Shown here piece after piece: positions 41,867 through 50,863 of a stretch of DNA of 64,000 nt. Origin of the DNA: Streptomyces finlayi. GTDB taxonomy: Bacteria > Actinomycetota > Actinomycetes > Streptomycetales > Streptomycetaceae. Position 1 is the stretch's first letter. Each line of letters opens with the position of its first letter. The notes beneath the pieces were generated by a model, which had not been told where the DNA came from, ran no database searches, and saw nothing but the letters and a program-made list of their open reading frames with translations. The stretch lies in the NCBI RefSeq assembly GCF_014216315.1, contig NZ_CP045702.1, positions 5,704,001-5,768,000 of the forward strand. The letters are read 5' to 3'. Made by a program: the position numbers and the translations under genes.

Positions 41867-42927
41867 CAGAGAACCGTCCCTTCCGGGCCGGCGGAGAGGG
41901 CGGCGATCGCGGCGAACGAGCGGAGCGAGTCCGTCCCCGGCACGAAGTAACCCGTGTGCCCCTGGGCGTCCTTCGCCGGTACGGGACGGGCGCCGAACTC
42001 CGGGTCGGTGGGGTCGGTGCCGTGTCCCAGGCCGGCGACCTCGACGTTCGGTACGTCGTCGATCCAGTCGGTGGCGTCCTTGGCGGCCCAGACCCGGGCT
42101 CCGGTACGCAGGTCACCGACGGTGTCGGCGCGCATTCCGGGCGAGCCGAGTACGACCAGGTCCGTGGCCCGGAGCCGGGGTGCGGCCAGACCGCACACCA
42201 CGGACCCGTAGCTGTGGCAGAACACGGCCGGCTCGGGCAGCGCGTCGGCGACGAGTCCGTCGGTGAACCGGGCCAGCCGGTCCGCCCCGGCCTCCGCGAG
42301 CCTGCCGCTCGCGGCATCGACGCCCACACCGACGGGCGTGGTGTATCCGGCCCAGGCGATCACCGCACTGCCCGGCCCGGTCTCGGCGTACAGCGACTTC
42401 GCCATGCCCGACGGGGTGCCGTACACATCCGTCGTACGGTCGAAGGTCCCCGCGTCGATGTCCGAACCCGGCACCACCACGGACACCTGCCGTGCCGACC
42501 GCACGTCACCGAAGACCTCGGCGACCTGGCCGCGGCCCCGGGGATCGAAGGCGAGGATCTGCCGGTCGTCGCCGTGGAGGTGCGTGTACCGGGGGTCGTG
42601 ACCGGTTTTCAGGGCGAGGGCGTTGGCCCGGTAGCGCAGCTCCACGGGAGCCCCGTCGAGGTTGCCGACCACCAACGGGTGCCGCTGCACCAGCTCCTCC
42701 CGCTCGGCACCGGTCAACTCCGCGAAGAACCGGCCCACTTCGGCGGGTGACGACTCGGCCGGATCGGGCAGCTCCCGCCCCAGGACACGGTCCGCGCTCC
42801 AAGCGGCGCTTCCCGGCGGTGGCCCGGTCAGCGCGTGCTGTGCGTCCCCCGACACCCACCCCGCGCTCCCGGCCACCACGGTCGTCGCCAGCGCGACCGC
42901 GACCAGGGTCCTCGCGTAGCGGCGCAT
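41866..42927 (-). CDS. DUF1023 alpha/beta hydrolase, exported
   Basis: A 353-residue protein with an N-terminal signal/anchor (TLVAVALATTVVAGSAG) and a DUF1023 hydrolase domain. The nucleophile elbow is CHSYGSVVCG, in place of the usual GHSYGS. The sequence DDRQILAFDPRGRGQVAEVFGD and the C-terminal GHTGYFVPGTDSLRSF (catalytic His region) are typical. A paralogue lies at 46227-47435. The substrate is unknown. It is coupled (TGATG) to the acyltransferase downstream. Confidence 0.88.
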   Translation of the reverse strand: MRRYARTLVAVALATTVVAGSAGWVSGDAQHALTGPPPGSAAWSADRVLGRELPDPAESSPAEVGRFFAELTGAEREELVQRHPLVVGNLDGAPVELRYRANALALKTGHDPRYTHLHGDDRQILAFDPRGRGQVAEVFGDVRSARQVSVVVPGSDIDAGTFDRTTDVYGTPSGMAKSLYAETGPGSAVIAWAGYTTPVGVGVDAASGRLAEAGADRLARFTDGLVADALPEPAVFCHSYGSVVCGLAAPRLRATDLVVLGSPGMRADTVGDLRTGARVWAAKDATDWIDDVPNVEVAGLGHGTDPTDPEFGARPVPAKDAQGHTGYFVPGTDSLRSFAAIAALSAGPEGTVL

Positions 42928-43069
42928 CTCGCCCTCCCTCTTTGGCTGTTGCGCACCGTTCGGTGCGACGGAGAGGAAGGTAGGAAGAGGGTGGGTGCGA
43001 GGGCGTCACACCACGGAGCCAACCGCGAAGTGATACCGGGGTAGGGGGTGTACGGGGTGCGGGGGCGGG

Positions 43070-43750
43070 TCAGCTGCCCGGCGCCACCAGTCCCGACTCG
43101 TACGCGAAGATCACGGCCTGCGCCCGGTCCCGCAGATCCAGCTTGGCCAGCACCCGCCCGATGTGCGTCTTCACCGTCTGCTCGGCCAGCACCAGCCGGT
43201 CGGCGATCTCCTGGTTGGACAGCCCACGCGCGATCAGCTCCAGCACCTCCGTCTCCCGGGGGGTGAGCCCGTTGAGCCGGAGTGCCGGACCGCTCCGGGC
43301 CGCAGCGGACGGCCGCCGGGCCGCGAAGTCCGCGATCAGCCGCCGGGTCACCGACGGGGCCAGCAGCGCGTCCCCCGCCGCCACCACCCGTACCGCCGCG
43401 ATCAGATCCGCGGGCGGCGCGTCCTTCAGCAGGAAGCCGGACGCGCCGGCGCGCAGCGCCTCGTACACGTAGTCGTCCACGTCGAAGGTGGTGAGCATCA
43501 GCACCTTGGGCCGGTGGATCACGCCCAAGGGCGGGTTCAGCAGCTCACGGGCCGCCGCCAGCCCGTCCATCTCGGGCATCCGGACGTCCATCAGCACCAC
43601 GTCGGGATGCCGGTTCCTGCTGACCTCGATCGCCTGCCGTCCGTCCGGCGCCTCCCCCACCACGTCGATGTCGCTCTGCGCCGCCAGCAGCGCGGCGAAC
43701 CCCGCGCGCACCATGGCCTGGTCGTCGACGATGATCACGCGGATGGTCAC
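43070..43750 (-). CDS. LuxR/NarL family response regulator
   Basis: A 226-residue two-component regulator. The receiver has Asp9/Asp10, phospho-acceptor Asp55 (VVLMDVRMPEMDG) and the conserved Lys in GFLLKDAPP. The C-terminal LuxR helix-turn-helix reads LTPRETEVLELIARGLSNQEIADRLVLAEQTVKTHIGRVLAKL. GTG at 43750 coincides with the expected end of the upstream kinase gene, so the pair is one operon. It would be phosphorylated by that kinase. Confidence 0.94.
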   Translation of the reverse strand: MTIRVIIVDDQAMVRAGFAALLAAQSDIDVVGEAPDGRQAIEVSRNRHPDVVLMDVRMPEMDGLAAARELLNPPLGVIHRPKVLMLTTFDVDDYVYEALRAGASGFLLKDAPPADLIAAVRVVAAGDALLAPSVTRRLIADFAARRPSAAARSGPALRLNGLTPRETEVLELIARGLSNQEIADRLVLAEQTVKTHIGRVLAKLDLRDRAQAVIFAYESGLVAPGS

Positions 43751-45055
43751 GAGTCCTCCGGGTCGGGGGCGCGTTCAGGGGGAGCCGTGCGGCCACCCGG
43801 AAACCGCCGTCCGGCAGCGGACCGGTGTCCAGCGTGCCGCCGGTCAACCGTACGCGCTCACGCATACCGACCAGCCCGTGTCCCGTGCCGCTCGTCTCCA
43901 GCGGCGAACCGGGCCGCTCTGCACGGTCGTTGACGACCACCACCGTCAGATGGTCCCCGCCCGCCGCGATCGACACCCGGGTCCGCGCCCCCGGCGCGTG
44001 CCGGACCACATTCGCCAGCGCCTCCTGCACGATGCGGTACGCCGAGAGCTCCACCGCCTGCGGCAGGTCCCCGCGACCGGCGGCCTCCGCCACCTCCGTG
44101 GCCAGCGAGAGTGCGGCGGGCAGCCCCGCCCGCACCGTCGCCTCCACGAGCGCCTGCACCTGTCCGGTCCCCGGCTGCGGCGTGCGTTCGCCCTCCGTTC
44201 CGTCGCTGCGCAGCACCGAGAGCAGCCGCCGCATCTCCGTCAGCGACTCCCGGGCACTCGCCGCGATGGTCCCGAACTCCTCGCGCGCCTCCTCGGACAG
44301 CCCGCTGATCCGGTACGGCGCGGAGTCCGCCTGGACCGTGATCACCGACATGTGGTGCGCGACGACGTCATGGAGCTCGCGGGCGATACGGGTCCGCTCC
44401 TCCAGAAGCGTCCGCTGCGCCCGTTCCGCCTCGCTGATGGTCTCCTGCTCGACGAGCCGCCGCTGGGCCTCGCCCCGCTCCTGCACGGCAGTCCCGATCA
44501 CCAGCACCACCGCGCCGAGGACGAACAGGAGGAGTGCGCTGCCGGTGCTGCGCCCGGAGCCGACCCAGTGCAGCACCAGCCCCGCGGCGCCCGTCGCCAG
44601 CCACACGCCGACCACGGTCCTGCGGGTCTCGCGAAGCCCCAGCGCCAGGAGGACGAAGAGGTAGCCGACGGTGGCCGGCGGCGTCCACGGCCAGACGTCG
44701 TACTTCCCGACGGGCTCCGCCAGCAGGACGAGGGCGCCCACGATGTCGGCCGCGAAGATGATCCACCACGCCTGCAGCGGCCGGTGCGCCAGCATCAGCA
44801 GCGGCGCGGCCTGCGCGACGGCGAGTGCCCCCGCCATCCCGCCGCTCACCCAGTACTGCGAGGTCAGGACCTCGATCGTGGTGGGGATGAAGATCGCGGC
44901 CAGGGCGAGAACGACCCCGTACGGGAGCAGCCGCTTCCACAGTCTCGGGGCGTCGGCGAAGAGCGGGACGGGCGGATGGGACGCGTGGGACAGCCCATGG
45001 GCGAGCTCGCGCAGATTGCGGCGGGCGGCGTCGGCCCGGCGGGTGAAGTGGACAT
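43747..45055 (-). CDS. Sensor histidine kinase (HisKA_3), apparent one-base shifts at both ends
   Basis: A NarX/DesK-type kinase with four to six membrane helices, then EERTRIARELHDVVAHHMSVITVQ (phospho-acceptor His), the N-box YRIVQEALANVVRHAPGA, and the ATP lid GTGHGLVGMRERV. At the 3' end the frame reads LNAPPTRRTRDHP and runs on to 43545 through the response regulator gene. One more base in the G5 run at 43765-43769 would give LNAPPDPEDS and a stop overlapping the next start. At the 5' end, the frame of RADAARRNLRELAHGLSHA lacks a start codon; an extra base near 45035 would join it to the ATG at 45055. As given, only a form from GTG 44849 begins in frame. Confidence 0.82.
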
Positions 45056-45192
45056 GACCCGCTCACCCTAGGCAGCGAACCCGCCGTCCGGCGTCATACC
45101 GGGGTGCCGGTCCGCCGCCCGCGCCTCATACCGGGGTACGGGTGTCCTACGGAGCACGGGGTGCCGTACGGACCGTCCCGCTCCGGGGCCCG

Positions 45193-46143
45193 CTACAGCT
45201 CCGCGAGCAGCTGCGCCTTCTTCGCGCCGTACTCGTCGTCCGTGACGAGCCCCGCCTCGTGCAGATCCCCCAGGTGTCTGATCCGCTCGGCGATGTCCGC
45301 CGGATCCCGCCGCACCGCGCCGGCCAGTGCGGCGGGCGCCGTCGCGGGCCTGGACTGACGGCGGCGTACGGACTCCAGTACTGCGGCCGCGAACGGCAGC
45401 GACTCGTGCACCGGACCGTAGCCGAGCCCGAAGACGACCGCCGCCGGGTCCTGGTCCGCCTGGGCGGGCCGGACGGCGGCTTGCAGGCGGTGCGCCCCGC
45501 CCACTCCTCCGTACGCCGCACCGGGCACGTCCACCGGGCCCGCCATCACGGAGTCCGCCGCCCCGGAGCGCGGCACGAGCCGCAGGTAGCCGTCGAACGC
45601 CTCGGGCGAACGCCACTCGACACCGCTGAGCTCCTGGACCGAGAACGTCTGGTCGCCGGCCTTCCACTTGGCACTGGACGCACCGGTCCAGGACCACCGG
45701 AAGGAGATCCGGTCGCCGTCGAAGCCGGCCCGGCCGTCGTACGCCTTGAAGCTCAGCGGGGCGTCGGGTGCCGCGACCATGAACCGGTCGGCGCGGAGCG
45801 CCGCGTCCGGCCCCAGCAGGGCGCGCAGCTCGTCCGCGTAGTACTCGGCGAGCGTCTCGCGTTCGGCGGGCAGCACCAGCCGGTACGGATCGCACCCGTC
45901 CTTCAGCTGTCCGGCCGCAGCCTCCAGCAGTGGATCGGCACCGGGTCTCGGCACCGCCTGCAGAACCACCGTGCCCCGCTTGCCAGGGGTCAGCGTCACC
46001 GACGACAACGCCGCGTGCGGTACGCGCCGTTCACGCAGGCTCTGGAAGAGCTTCGGCGTGCGGATACCCCGTTCGAAGCGGATGAGCACGGAGTCGGTGT
46101 CGAACTCCCAGGTGGCATGAATTCCGGCCAGCACATCACCCAT
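45193..46143 (-). CDS. DUF4429 domain protein with C-terminal SHOCT domain
   Basis: A 316-residue protein with two DUF4429 modules (about residues 1-125 and 130-230; IHATWEFDTDSVLIRFERG and YDGRAGFDGDRISFRWSW) and a C-terminal SHOCT motif (LGDLHEAGLVTDDEYGAKKAQLLAEL). DUF4429 resembles PH-like folds; SHOCT mediates oligomerisation or membrane association. ATG at 46143 follows GAGG by about 4 bases. No enzymatic residues are visible. Confidence 0.85.
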   Translation of the reverse strand: MGDVLAGIHATWEFDTDSVLIRFERGIRTPKLFQSLRERRVPHAALSSVTLTPGKRGTVVLQAVPRPGADPLLEAAAGQLKDGCDPYRLVLPAERETLAEYYADELRALLGPDAALRADRFMVAAPDAPLSFKAYDGRAGFDGDRISFRWSWTGASSAKWKAGDQTFSVQELSGVEWRSPEAFDGYLRLVPRSGAADSVMAGPVDVPGAAYGGVGGAHRLQAAVRPAQADQDPAAVVFGLGYGPVHESLPFAAAVLESVRRRQSRPATAPAALAGAVRRDPADIAERIRHLGDLHEAGLVTDDEYGAKKAQLLAEL

Positions 46144-46226
46144 GCGCCTCATCGTATGCGGCACCGGCCTCCACGTCCCCCTCGAAGCGAGCCGCAATTC
46201 GGCCCATGTCCCGTGCTCTACGCGCG

Positions 46227-47435
46227 TCAGGTGTTCCGTTCGCCGGAAATCCCGCTGTGGCAGGCGCCGTCGCCGCTCGCGCAGCTGACCGATTCGTAGG
46301 CGCCCACACCGATCGCCGCGAAGTTGCTGAGGCTCTCCGTACCCGGCTCGAAGTAGCCGCTGTGCCCGATCGCGCCCCGCGCCGACATGATCCGCGCACC
46401 GAACTCCGGATCGACCGGGTCGGCGCCGTGTCCGATGCCGCCGAACGCCAGATACGGCACGTCCTGGATCCAGTCGTCGCGGTCCCGCGTCGCCCAGACC
46501 CTGGCCCCGGTGTCCAGCTGCTCCGCCCGCTCCACCCTCATGCCGGGACTGCCCGCCACGGCGATGTCCGTCACCCGGGACGGCAGGCCCTGTGCGGCGA
46601 CCCCGCACAGCACGGAGCCGTAACTGTGGCAGAACAACGAGATGCGTGACGTGCCGGGCAACACGTCGACCAGGGCGTTCAGCCGTACCGCCCCGGCCCT
46701 GGCCAGCCTGCCCAGCGCCGCGTCCACACCGATTCCGGCGGGGGAGGTGTAGTCGGCCCAGGCGATGACCGCGGTACGGGTACCGGGGCGGGCGGCACGT
46801 TCGGCCGCGTACAGGGCATGCGCCATGCCGACGGGGGCCGAGAACGCCCGGCCGGAGCGCTCCAGGGTCAGCAGATTCGTATCGACGCCGGGCACCACGA
46901 CCGAGACCCGGCTCGCCCGGTCCAGATCGCCGAACACCTCCGCGGCGTGCCCCTTGCCCGACGGGTCGAAGGCCAGGATCTGACGGTCCTTCGCGAGCAT
47001 GGAACGGAAGCGCTCCATCCTGCGCAGCGCCTCGTGACGGCCGCCGGGCGAGAGTCTCGTGTCGTGCATCCGCCGCTGCTCGATGACCCGCGCTTCCTTC
47101 AGTGCCTGCCGGTTGGCGCGGTAGCGCAGAGTGACCGGGGCGCCGTTCATGTTTCCCACGAGGAGCGGGTAGGTGTCGGCGAGCGCGGTCTGCTGTCCGG
47201 CCGTCAGCGTGGCGAAGAAATGGGCCAGCCGGTAGGGCGGTGAAGCGATGTCCGGCAGCGCGTGACCGGCTATCCGTCCCTGGGCCCAGGAGACCAGCGC
47301 GATCTCTCGTGGCTCGTCGGAGCGTTGCTGACGCACGGCGGTCCACCCGGTGGTCGCCAGCATCACGAACACGACCGCGACGGCGAGCAGGGCGCGCCAG
47401 GCGGTGAGCGTGGGGGAGGAGTCGAAGGAAGTCAC
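46227..47435 (-). CDS. DUF1023 alpha/beta hydrolase, exported (paralogue)
   Basis: A 402-residue protein with an N-terminal membrane anchor (ALLAVAVVFVMLATTGW) and the same DUF1023 domain as the gene at 41866-42927. Shared blocks include PLLVGNMNGAPVTLRYRANR, DRQILAFDPSGKGHAAEVFGDL, LFCHSYGSVLCGVAA and HSGYFEPGTESLSNFAAI. It is longer by an insertion at about residues 110-140 and a Cys-containing C-terminal tail (SVSCASGDGACHSG) that could form a disulfide outside the cell. Function not known. Confidence 0.88.
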   Translation of the reverse strand: MTSFDSSPTLTAWRALLAVAVVFVMLATTGWTAVRQQRSDEPREIALVSWAQGRIAGHALPDIASPPYRLAHFFATLTAGQQTALADTYPLLVGNMNGAPVTLRYRANRQALKEARVIEQRRMHDTRLSPGGRHEALRRMERFRSMLAKDRQILAFDPSGKGHAAEVFGDLDRASRVSVVVPGVDTNLLTLERSGRAFSAPVGMAHALYAAERAARPGTRTAVIAWADYTSPAGIGVDAALGRLARAGAVRLNALVDVLPGTSRISLFCHSYGSVLCGVAAQGLPSRVTDIAVAGSPGMRVERAEQLDTGARVWATRDRDDWIQDVPYLAFGGIGHGADPVDPEFGARIMSARGAIGHSGYFEPGTESLSNFAAIGVGAYESVSCASGDGACHSGISGERNT

Positions 47436-47646
47436 TGCGCCTCACCCTAGGAGACGCTCGCCGGAGCCCGTGACGAGGGTGACGCACATCACCCGCCGGA
47501 CCGGAATTCGGCCGCCGTCCCTCACCCTGTGTGCGCGCCCCGCGTACGTTCCGGTGCGCCTGACGCCTCGTCGGGAGGGGATCAGGTGCCGCGTGTGAGG
47601 TCCGCCATGCGAGGCCCTGAGAGGTGCGGCACAGCCGCTGTGGGAC

Positions 47647-48321
47647 CTACCGGACCGGGGCGCCGGTTGGCGGCGTCCGCCAGTTCTCGGCCAGTGCGGG
47701 GCCGAGGTGGTCGAGGTACTCCTCGGTCAGGGCCCGCAGCGATTCCATGCTGGTGTCCTGCCCCAGACCCCACTGCTGTCCGGACACCCGCATCACTCCG
47801 GAGAACGCGGCGACGACGATCCGCGGGCGCGTGTCGGTCTCCAGGTCGAGCCCTTCACGCCGGGCGATCAGCCGGGCGATCTCGTCCTCGAGGGCGACGC
47901 CGCGGCGCATGTGGGCGGCGATCAGCGACGGGGTCGACTCGATCATCCGGTACGTCCGCATGTGGAGCTCGATCGGGATGATCTCCTCGATGGCCTCACC
48001 GATGCTGTTCCAGGCGCACAGGACGGCCCGGCGCATCGCCTCGAAGGGGGCTTCCGCGGCGGGACGTCGACGCAGCTCCGCGAGGAAGCGGGACTCGACC
48101 ATCGTCTGGACGGCGAAGGCGGCCTCCTCCTTGTTCGCGAAGTGGCGGAAGAAGGTGCGCTGGGAGACCTCCACGGCCTCGGCGATCTCGTCGACCGTGG
48201 TCCGCTCGTACCCCTGCGTGGTGAAGAGCTCCAGAGCGGCGTTCAGCAGGGCGCCACGGGTGCGCTGTTTCCTGCGTTCGCGCAGCCCGGCCGGAGGATC
48301 GGCTTCCTGCCCTGCTGGCAC
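47647..48321 (-). CDS. TetR family regulator, divergent from efflux gene
   Basis: A 224-residue TetR repressor. The helix-turn-helix (about residues 16-64) reads RTRGALLNAALELFTTQGYE, then VDEIAEAVEVSQRTFFRHFANKEEAAF. It is followed by a long ligand domain. It is divergent from a DHA2 drug-efflux gene whose promoter holds a clear palindrome, the standard arrangement for a repressor released by the pump's substrate. Confidence 0.93.
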   Translation of the reverse strand: MPAGQEADPPAGLRERRKQRTRGALLNAALELFTTQGYERTTVDEIAEAVEVSQRTFFRHFANKEEAAFAVQTMVESRFLAELRRRPAAEAPFEAMRRAVLCAWNSIGEAIEEIIPIELHMRTYRMIESTPSLIAAHMRRGVALEDEIARLIARREGLDLETDTRPRIVVAAFSGVMRVSGQQWGLGQDTSMESLRALTEEYLDHLGPALAENWRTPPTGAPVR

Positions 48322-48401
48322 GTATCGGCTCGCCTTCTGCTGCTTCGTCCGGTTCGGGATGACCTGTGGGCTACGGCACAGTTACCGAGTTGTGAATCGG
48401 T

Positions 48402-48431
48402 TTGTCAACTGTCAGTGGCTGACACTAATCT
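48402..48431 (+). promoter_or_regulatory. Efflux-gene promoter with TetR operator in the spacer
   Basis: TTGTCA (48402-48407) and TAATCT (48426-48431) are 18 bp apart. The spacer holds the perfect palindrome TGTCAG-TGG-CTGACA (48410-48424), so a bound repressor would block the polymerase directly. The ATG at 48439 is 8 bases past the -10 box with no ribosome-binding site, suggesting a leaderless mRNA. Confidence 0.8.
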
Positions 48432-48438
48432 CCGGCGC

Positions 48439-50049
48439 ATGACTAGTCAGACCACCGTTGAGAAGGCGGCGCGGGAACCGGACAAGACGGTTTCCCCAGC
48501 CCCGGCCAAGGGTCTTCGCGGCCACCCCTGGCTGACCCTGTTCGCCGTCGCCATCGGCGTGATGATGGTCGCGCTCGACGGCACGATCGTCGCGATCGCC
48601 AATCCCGCCATCCAGAAGGACCTGGGTGCCTCGCTGGCCCAGGTCCAGTGGATCACCAATGGCTACATGCTCGCACTCGCGGTGTCGCTGATCACCGCGG
48701 GCAAGCTCGGTGACCGCTTCGGGCACCGCCAGACCTTCCTGATAGGCGTCGTCGGCTTCGCCGCAGCGTCCGCCGCCATCGGCCTCGCCGACGGTGTCGC
48801 CCTGGTGATCGCGTTCCGCGTGCTCCAGGGCCTCTTCGGCGCCCTGCTGATGCCGGCCGCGCTCGGCCTGCTGCGCGCCACCTTCCCGGCCGAGAAGCTG
48901 AACATGGCGATCGGCATCTGGGGCATGGTGATCGGCGCGTCGACCGCCGGTGGCCCGATCCTGGGCGGCGTACTCGTCGAGCACGTCAGCTGGCAGTCGG
49001 TCTTCTTCATCAACGTGCCGGTCGGGGTGCTCGCGGTCGTCCTCGGCGTGGTGATCCTCAAGGACCACCGCGCGGAGAACGCCCCGCGCTCCTTCGACAT
49101 CGGCGGCATCGTGCTGCTGTCCCAGGCGATGTTCTGCCTCATCTGGGCCCTCATCAAGGGTGCCGAGTGGGGCTGGGGCGACTACAGGACGCTCGGCTTC
49201 CTGGGTGCCGCGGTGATCCTCTTCATCGTCTTCGCGCTCTCCCAGAAGAACGTGCGCGAGCCGCTGATCCCGCTGGCGATGTTCAAGTCCCTGCCGCTCT
49301 CCGCCGGTGTGATCCTGATGATCCTCATGGCCTTCGCCTTCATGGGCGGGCTGTTCTTCGTCACCTTCTATCTGCAGAACGTGCACGGCATGAGCCCGGT
49401 CGACAGCGGTCTGCACCTGCTGCCGCTGACCGGCATGATGATCGTCGCCTCACCCATCGCGGGCGCCCTCATCACCAAGTTCGGCCCGCGCGTTCCGCTC
49501 GTCGGCGGCATGGTCTGCACCGCTGTCGCCTGCTTCGGCATGTCCCAGCTGGCCATCGGCACGGGCACGCTGACCATGTCCGTCTGGTTCGGTCTGCTCG
49601 GTCTCGGTCTCGCCCCGGTCATGGTCGGCGCCACGGAGGTCATCGTGGGCAACGCCCCGATGGAGCTCTCCGGCGTCGCGGGTGGTCTCCAGCAGGCCGC
49701 GATGCAGGTCGGCGGCAGCCTCGGTACGGCGGTGCTCGGCGCGATCATGGCCTCGCAGGTCGACTCGAAGCTGGCCGGCAACTGGGCGGACGCGGAACTT
49801 CCCCCGGTCTCTCCCGAGCAGATGGAGCAGGCCTCGTCGGCCGTCGAGGTCGGCATGCCGCCGATCGCCCCCGGCACCCCGCCGGAGATCGCCGCGAAGA
49901 TCGCGGGCGTCGCGCACGAGACGTTCCTGTCGGGCATGAGCGCGGCGTTCATGGTCGCCGGGATCGTCGCCGTGGGCGCCGCCCTGGTCGCCACCCTCAC
50001 CAAGCGCGGCGACAACGCCGAGGCGGGCGCGGGAGCCGGACACATCTAG
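48439..50049 (+). CDS. MFS efflux transporter, DHA2 family (EmrB/QacA-like, 14 helices)
   Basis: A 536-residue drug:proton antiporter with about 14 hydrophobic helices. Motifs are MMVALDGTIVAIANPAIQ (DHA2 motif D1), GKLGDRFGHRQTFLIG (motif A) and GIWGMVIGASTAGGPILGGVL (motif C, antiporter signature). It would export toxic compounds or a natural product across the membrane. The divergent TetR gene and the operator in its promoter point to substrate-induced expression. The stop codon lies within the left end of the inverted-repeat element at 50046-50211. Confidence 0.94.
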   Translation: MTSQTTVEKAAREPDKTVSPAPAKGLRGHPWLTLFAVAIGVMMVALDGTIVAIANPAIQKDLGASLAQVQWITNGYMLALAVSLITAGKLGDRFGHRQTFLIGVVGFAAASAAIGLADGVALVIAFRVLQGLFGALLMPAALGLLRATFPAEKLNMAIGIWGMVIGASTAGGPILGGVLVEHVSWQSVFFINVPVGVLAVVLGVVILKDHRAENAPRSFDIGGIVLLSQAMFCLIWALIKGAEWGWGDYRTLGFLGAAVILFIVFALSQKNVREPLIPLAMFKSLPLSAGVILMILMAFAFMGGLFFVTFYLQNVHGMSPVDSGLHLLPLTGMMIVASPIAGALITKFGPRVPLVGGMVCTAVACFGMSQLAIGTGTLTMSVWFGLLGLGLAPVMVGATEVIVGNAPMELSGVAGGLQQAAMQVGGSLGTAVLGAIMASQVDSKLAGNWADAELPPVSPEQMEQASSAVEVGMPPIAPGTPPEIAAKIAGVAHETFLSGMSAAFMVAGIVAVGAALVATLTKRGDNAEAGAGAGHI

Positions 50050-50211
50050 GTCCTGTCTGGAGTTCCCCCGCGGCGTCGCGGCGTCCGGCACCGCCGCCTC
50101 CGGCGTTGTCGTCAGTCGCGAGGGCTCCGCCATCGCTCCCTCCTCCGCCTTGGATTCGACGGCACCGGACGCCGCTCCTTCTCCCGCGCTGGAACTCCAG
50201 ACAGGACCTAG
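50046..50211. mobile_element. MITE-like element with perfect 21-bp terminal inverted repeats
   Basis: Positions 50046-50066 and 50191-50211 are exact reverse complements (core AGGTCCTGTCTGGAGTTCC). Inside, GCGGCGTCCGG at 50080-50090 and CCGGACGCCGC at 50166-50176 form a second nested pair. The 166-bp unit has no coding potential. Such size and symmetry suit a non-autonomous transposable element or a large extragenic palindrome. It includes the stop codon of the efflux gene. No target-site duplication is obvious. Confidence 0.65.
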
Positions 50212-50229
50212 GGCTGCCGCACTCTCTCC

Positions 50230-50268
50230 ACGATCGCCGGACGGGCACGCTTCCCGTCCGGCGATCGT
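50230..50268 (+). terminator. Hairpin terminator downstream of efflux gene and repeat
   Basis: A perfect 16-bp stem (50230-50245 with 50253-50268) and a 7-base loop. Confidence 0.75.
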
Positions 50269-50400
50269 CGTGCGCCCGGCATTTCACGCGCGTCAGAAAC
50301 CCCTATCAGGGTGGCGGCGTCCAGGACCCCTTCCCCCGGTGCCGCTCCGCAGGCCAGGGTGCGGGCAACTGATCCGCACGACCACGGGGGACGAACCACC

Positions 50401-50763
50401 ATGCGCACCACTCTGCTCGCGGCCGCCCTGGCCGCCACCGCACTGATCCCGCCGACCGCGGTGCACGCCGCACCCGTCCGGCTCGGCTCCTGCGACGCCG
50501 GGCAGTTGTGTCTCTGGAAGAAGCCGGACTTCACCGGTGCCCGCCAGGTCCACGAGCTGTCCACCGTCGACGTCGACAGCTGCGTCCCGCTGCCGGCGGG
50601 CACCAAGGCGCAGGCACTCGCCAACCGCACCGGGCGGCCCGTCACCACCTACCAGTCGGCGGAGTGCGACGAGACCGGTGAGTTCGAGACCTACCCGGGC
50701 GGGGGCACCTGGGTGCCCAGGTCCTCGTACCAGGTAAGGGCCTTCAAGATCTGGGAGAACTGA
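50401..50763 (+). CDS. Secreted small protein, peptidase inhibitor I36-like
   Basis: A 120-residue exported protein. The signal peptide is MRTTLLAAALAATALIPPTA with cleavage after VHAA (about residue 24). The mature part has CDAGQLCLWKKPDFTGARQ, a motif of the I36/beta-gamma-crystallin-like group, and four cysteines that could form two disulfides. Related proteins include the metalloprotease inhibitor SMPI of Streptomyces, but many family members have unknown roles. Confidence 0.85.
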   Translation: MRTTLLAAALAATALIPPTAVHAAPVRLGSCDAGQLCLWKKPDFTGARQVHELSTVDVDSCVPLPAGTKAQALANRTGRPVTTYQSAECDETGEFETYPGGGTWVPRSSYQVRAFKIWEN

Positions 50764-50815
50764 CCCAGACGGCGACCCCGGACGGCGACCCCGGACACGG
50801 CTCCTGACACGGCGA

Positions 50816-50849
50816 AGGGGCGGCGCGACCTTCCGGTCCCGCCGCCCCT
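50816..50849. terminator. Hairpin between the I36-like gene and aceE
   Basis: AGGGGCGGCG (50816-50825) pairs with CGCCGCCCCT (50840-50849) around a 14-base loop, between convergent genes; it can serve both. Confidence 0.7.
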
Positions 50850-50863
50850 CGTCATCTGTGTGC

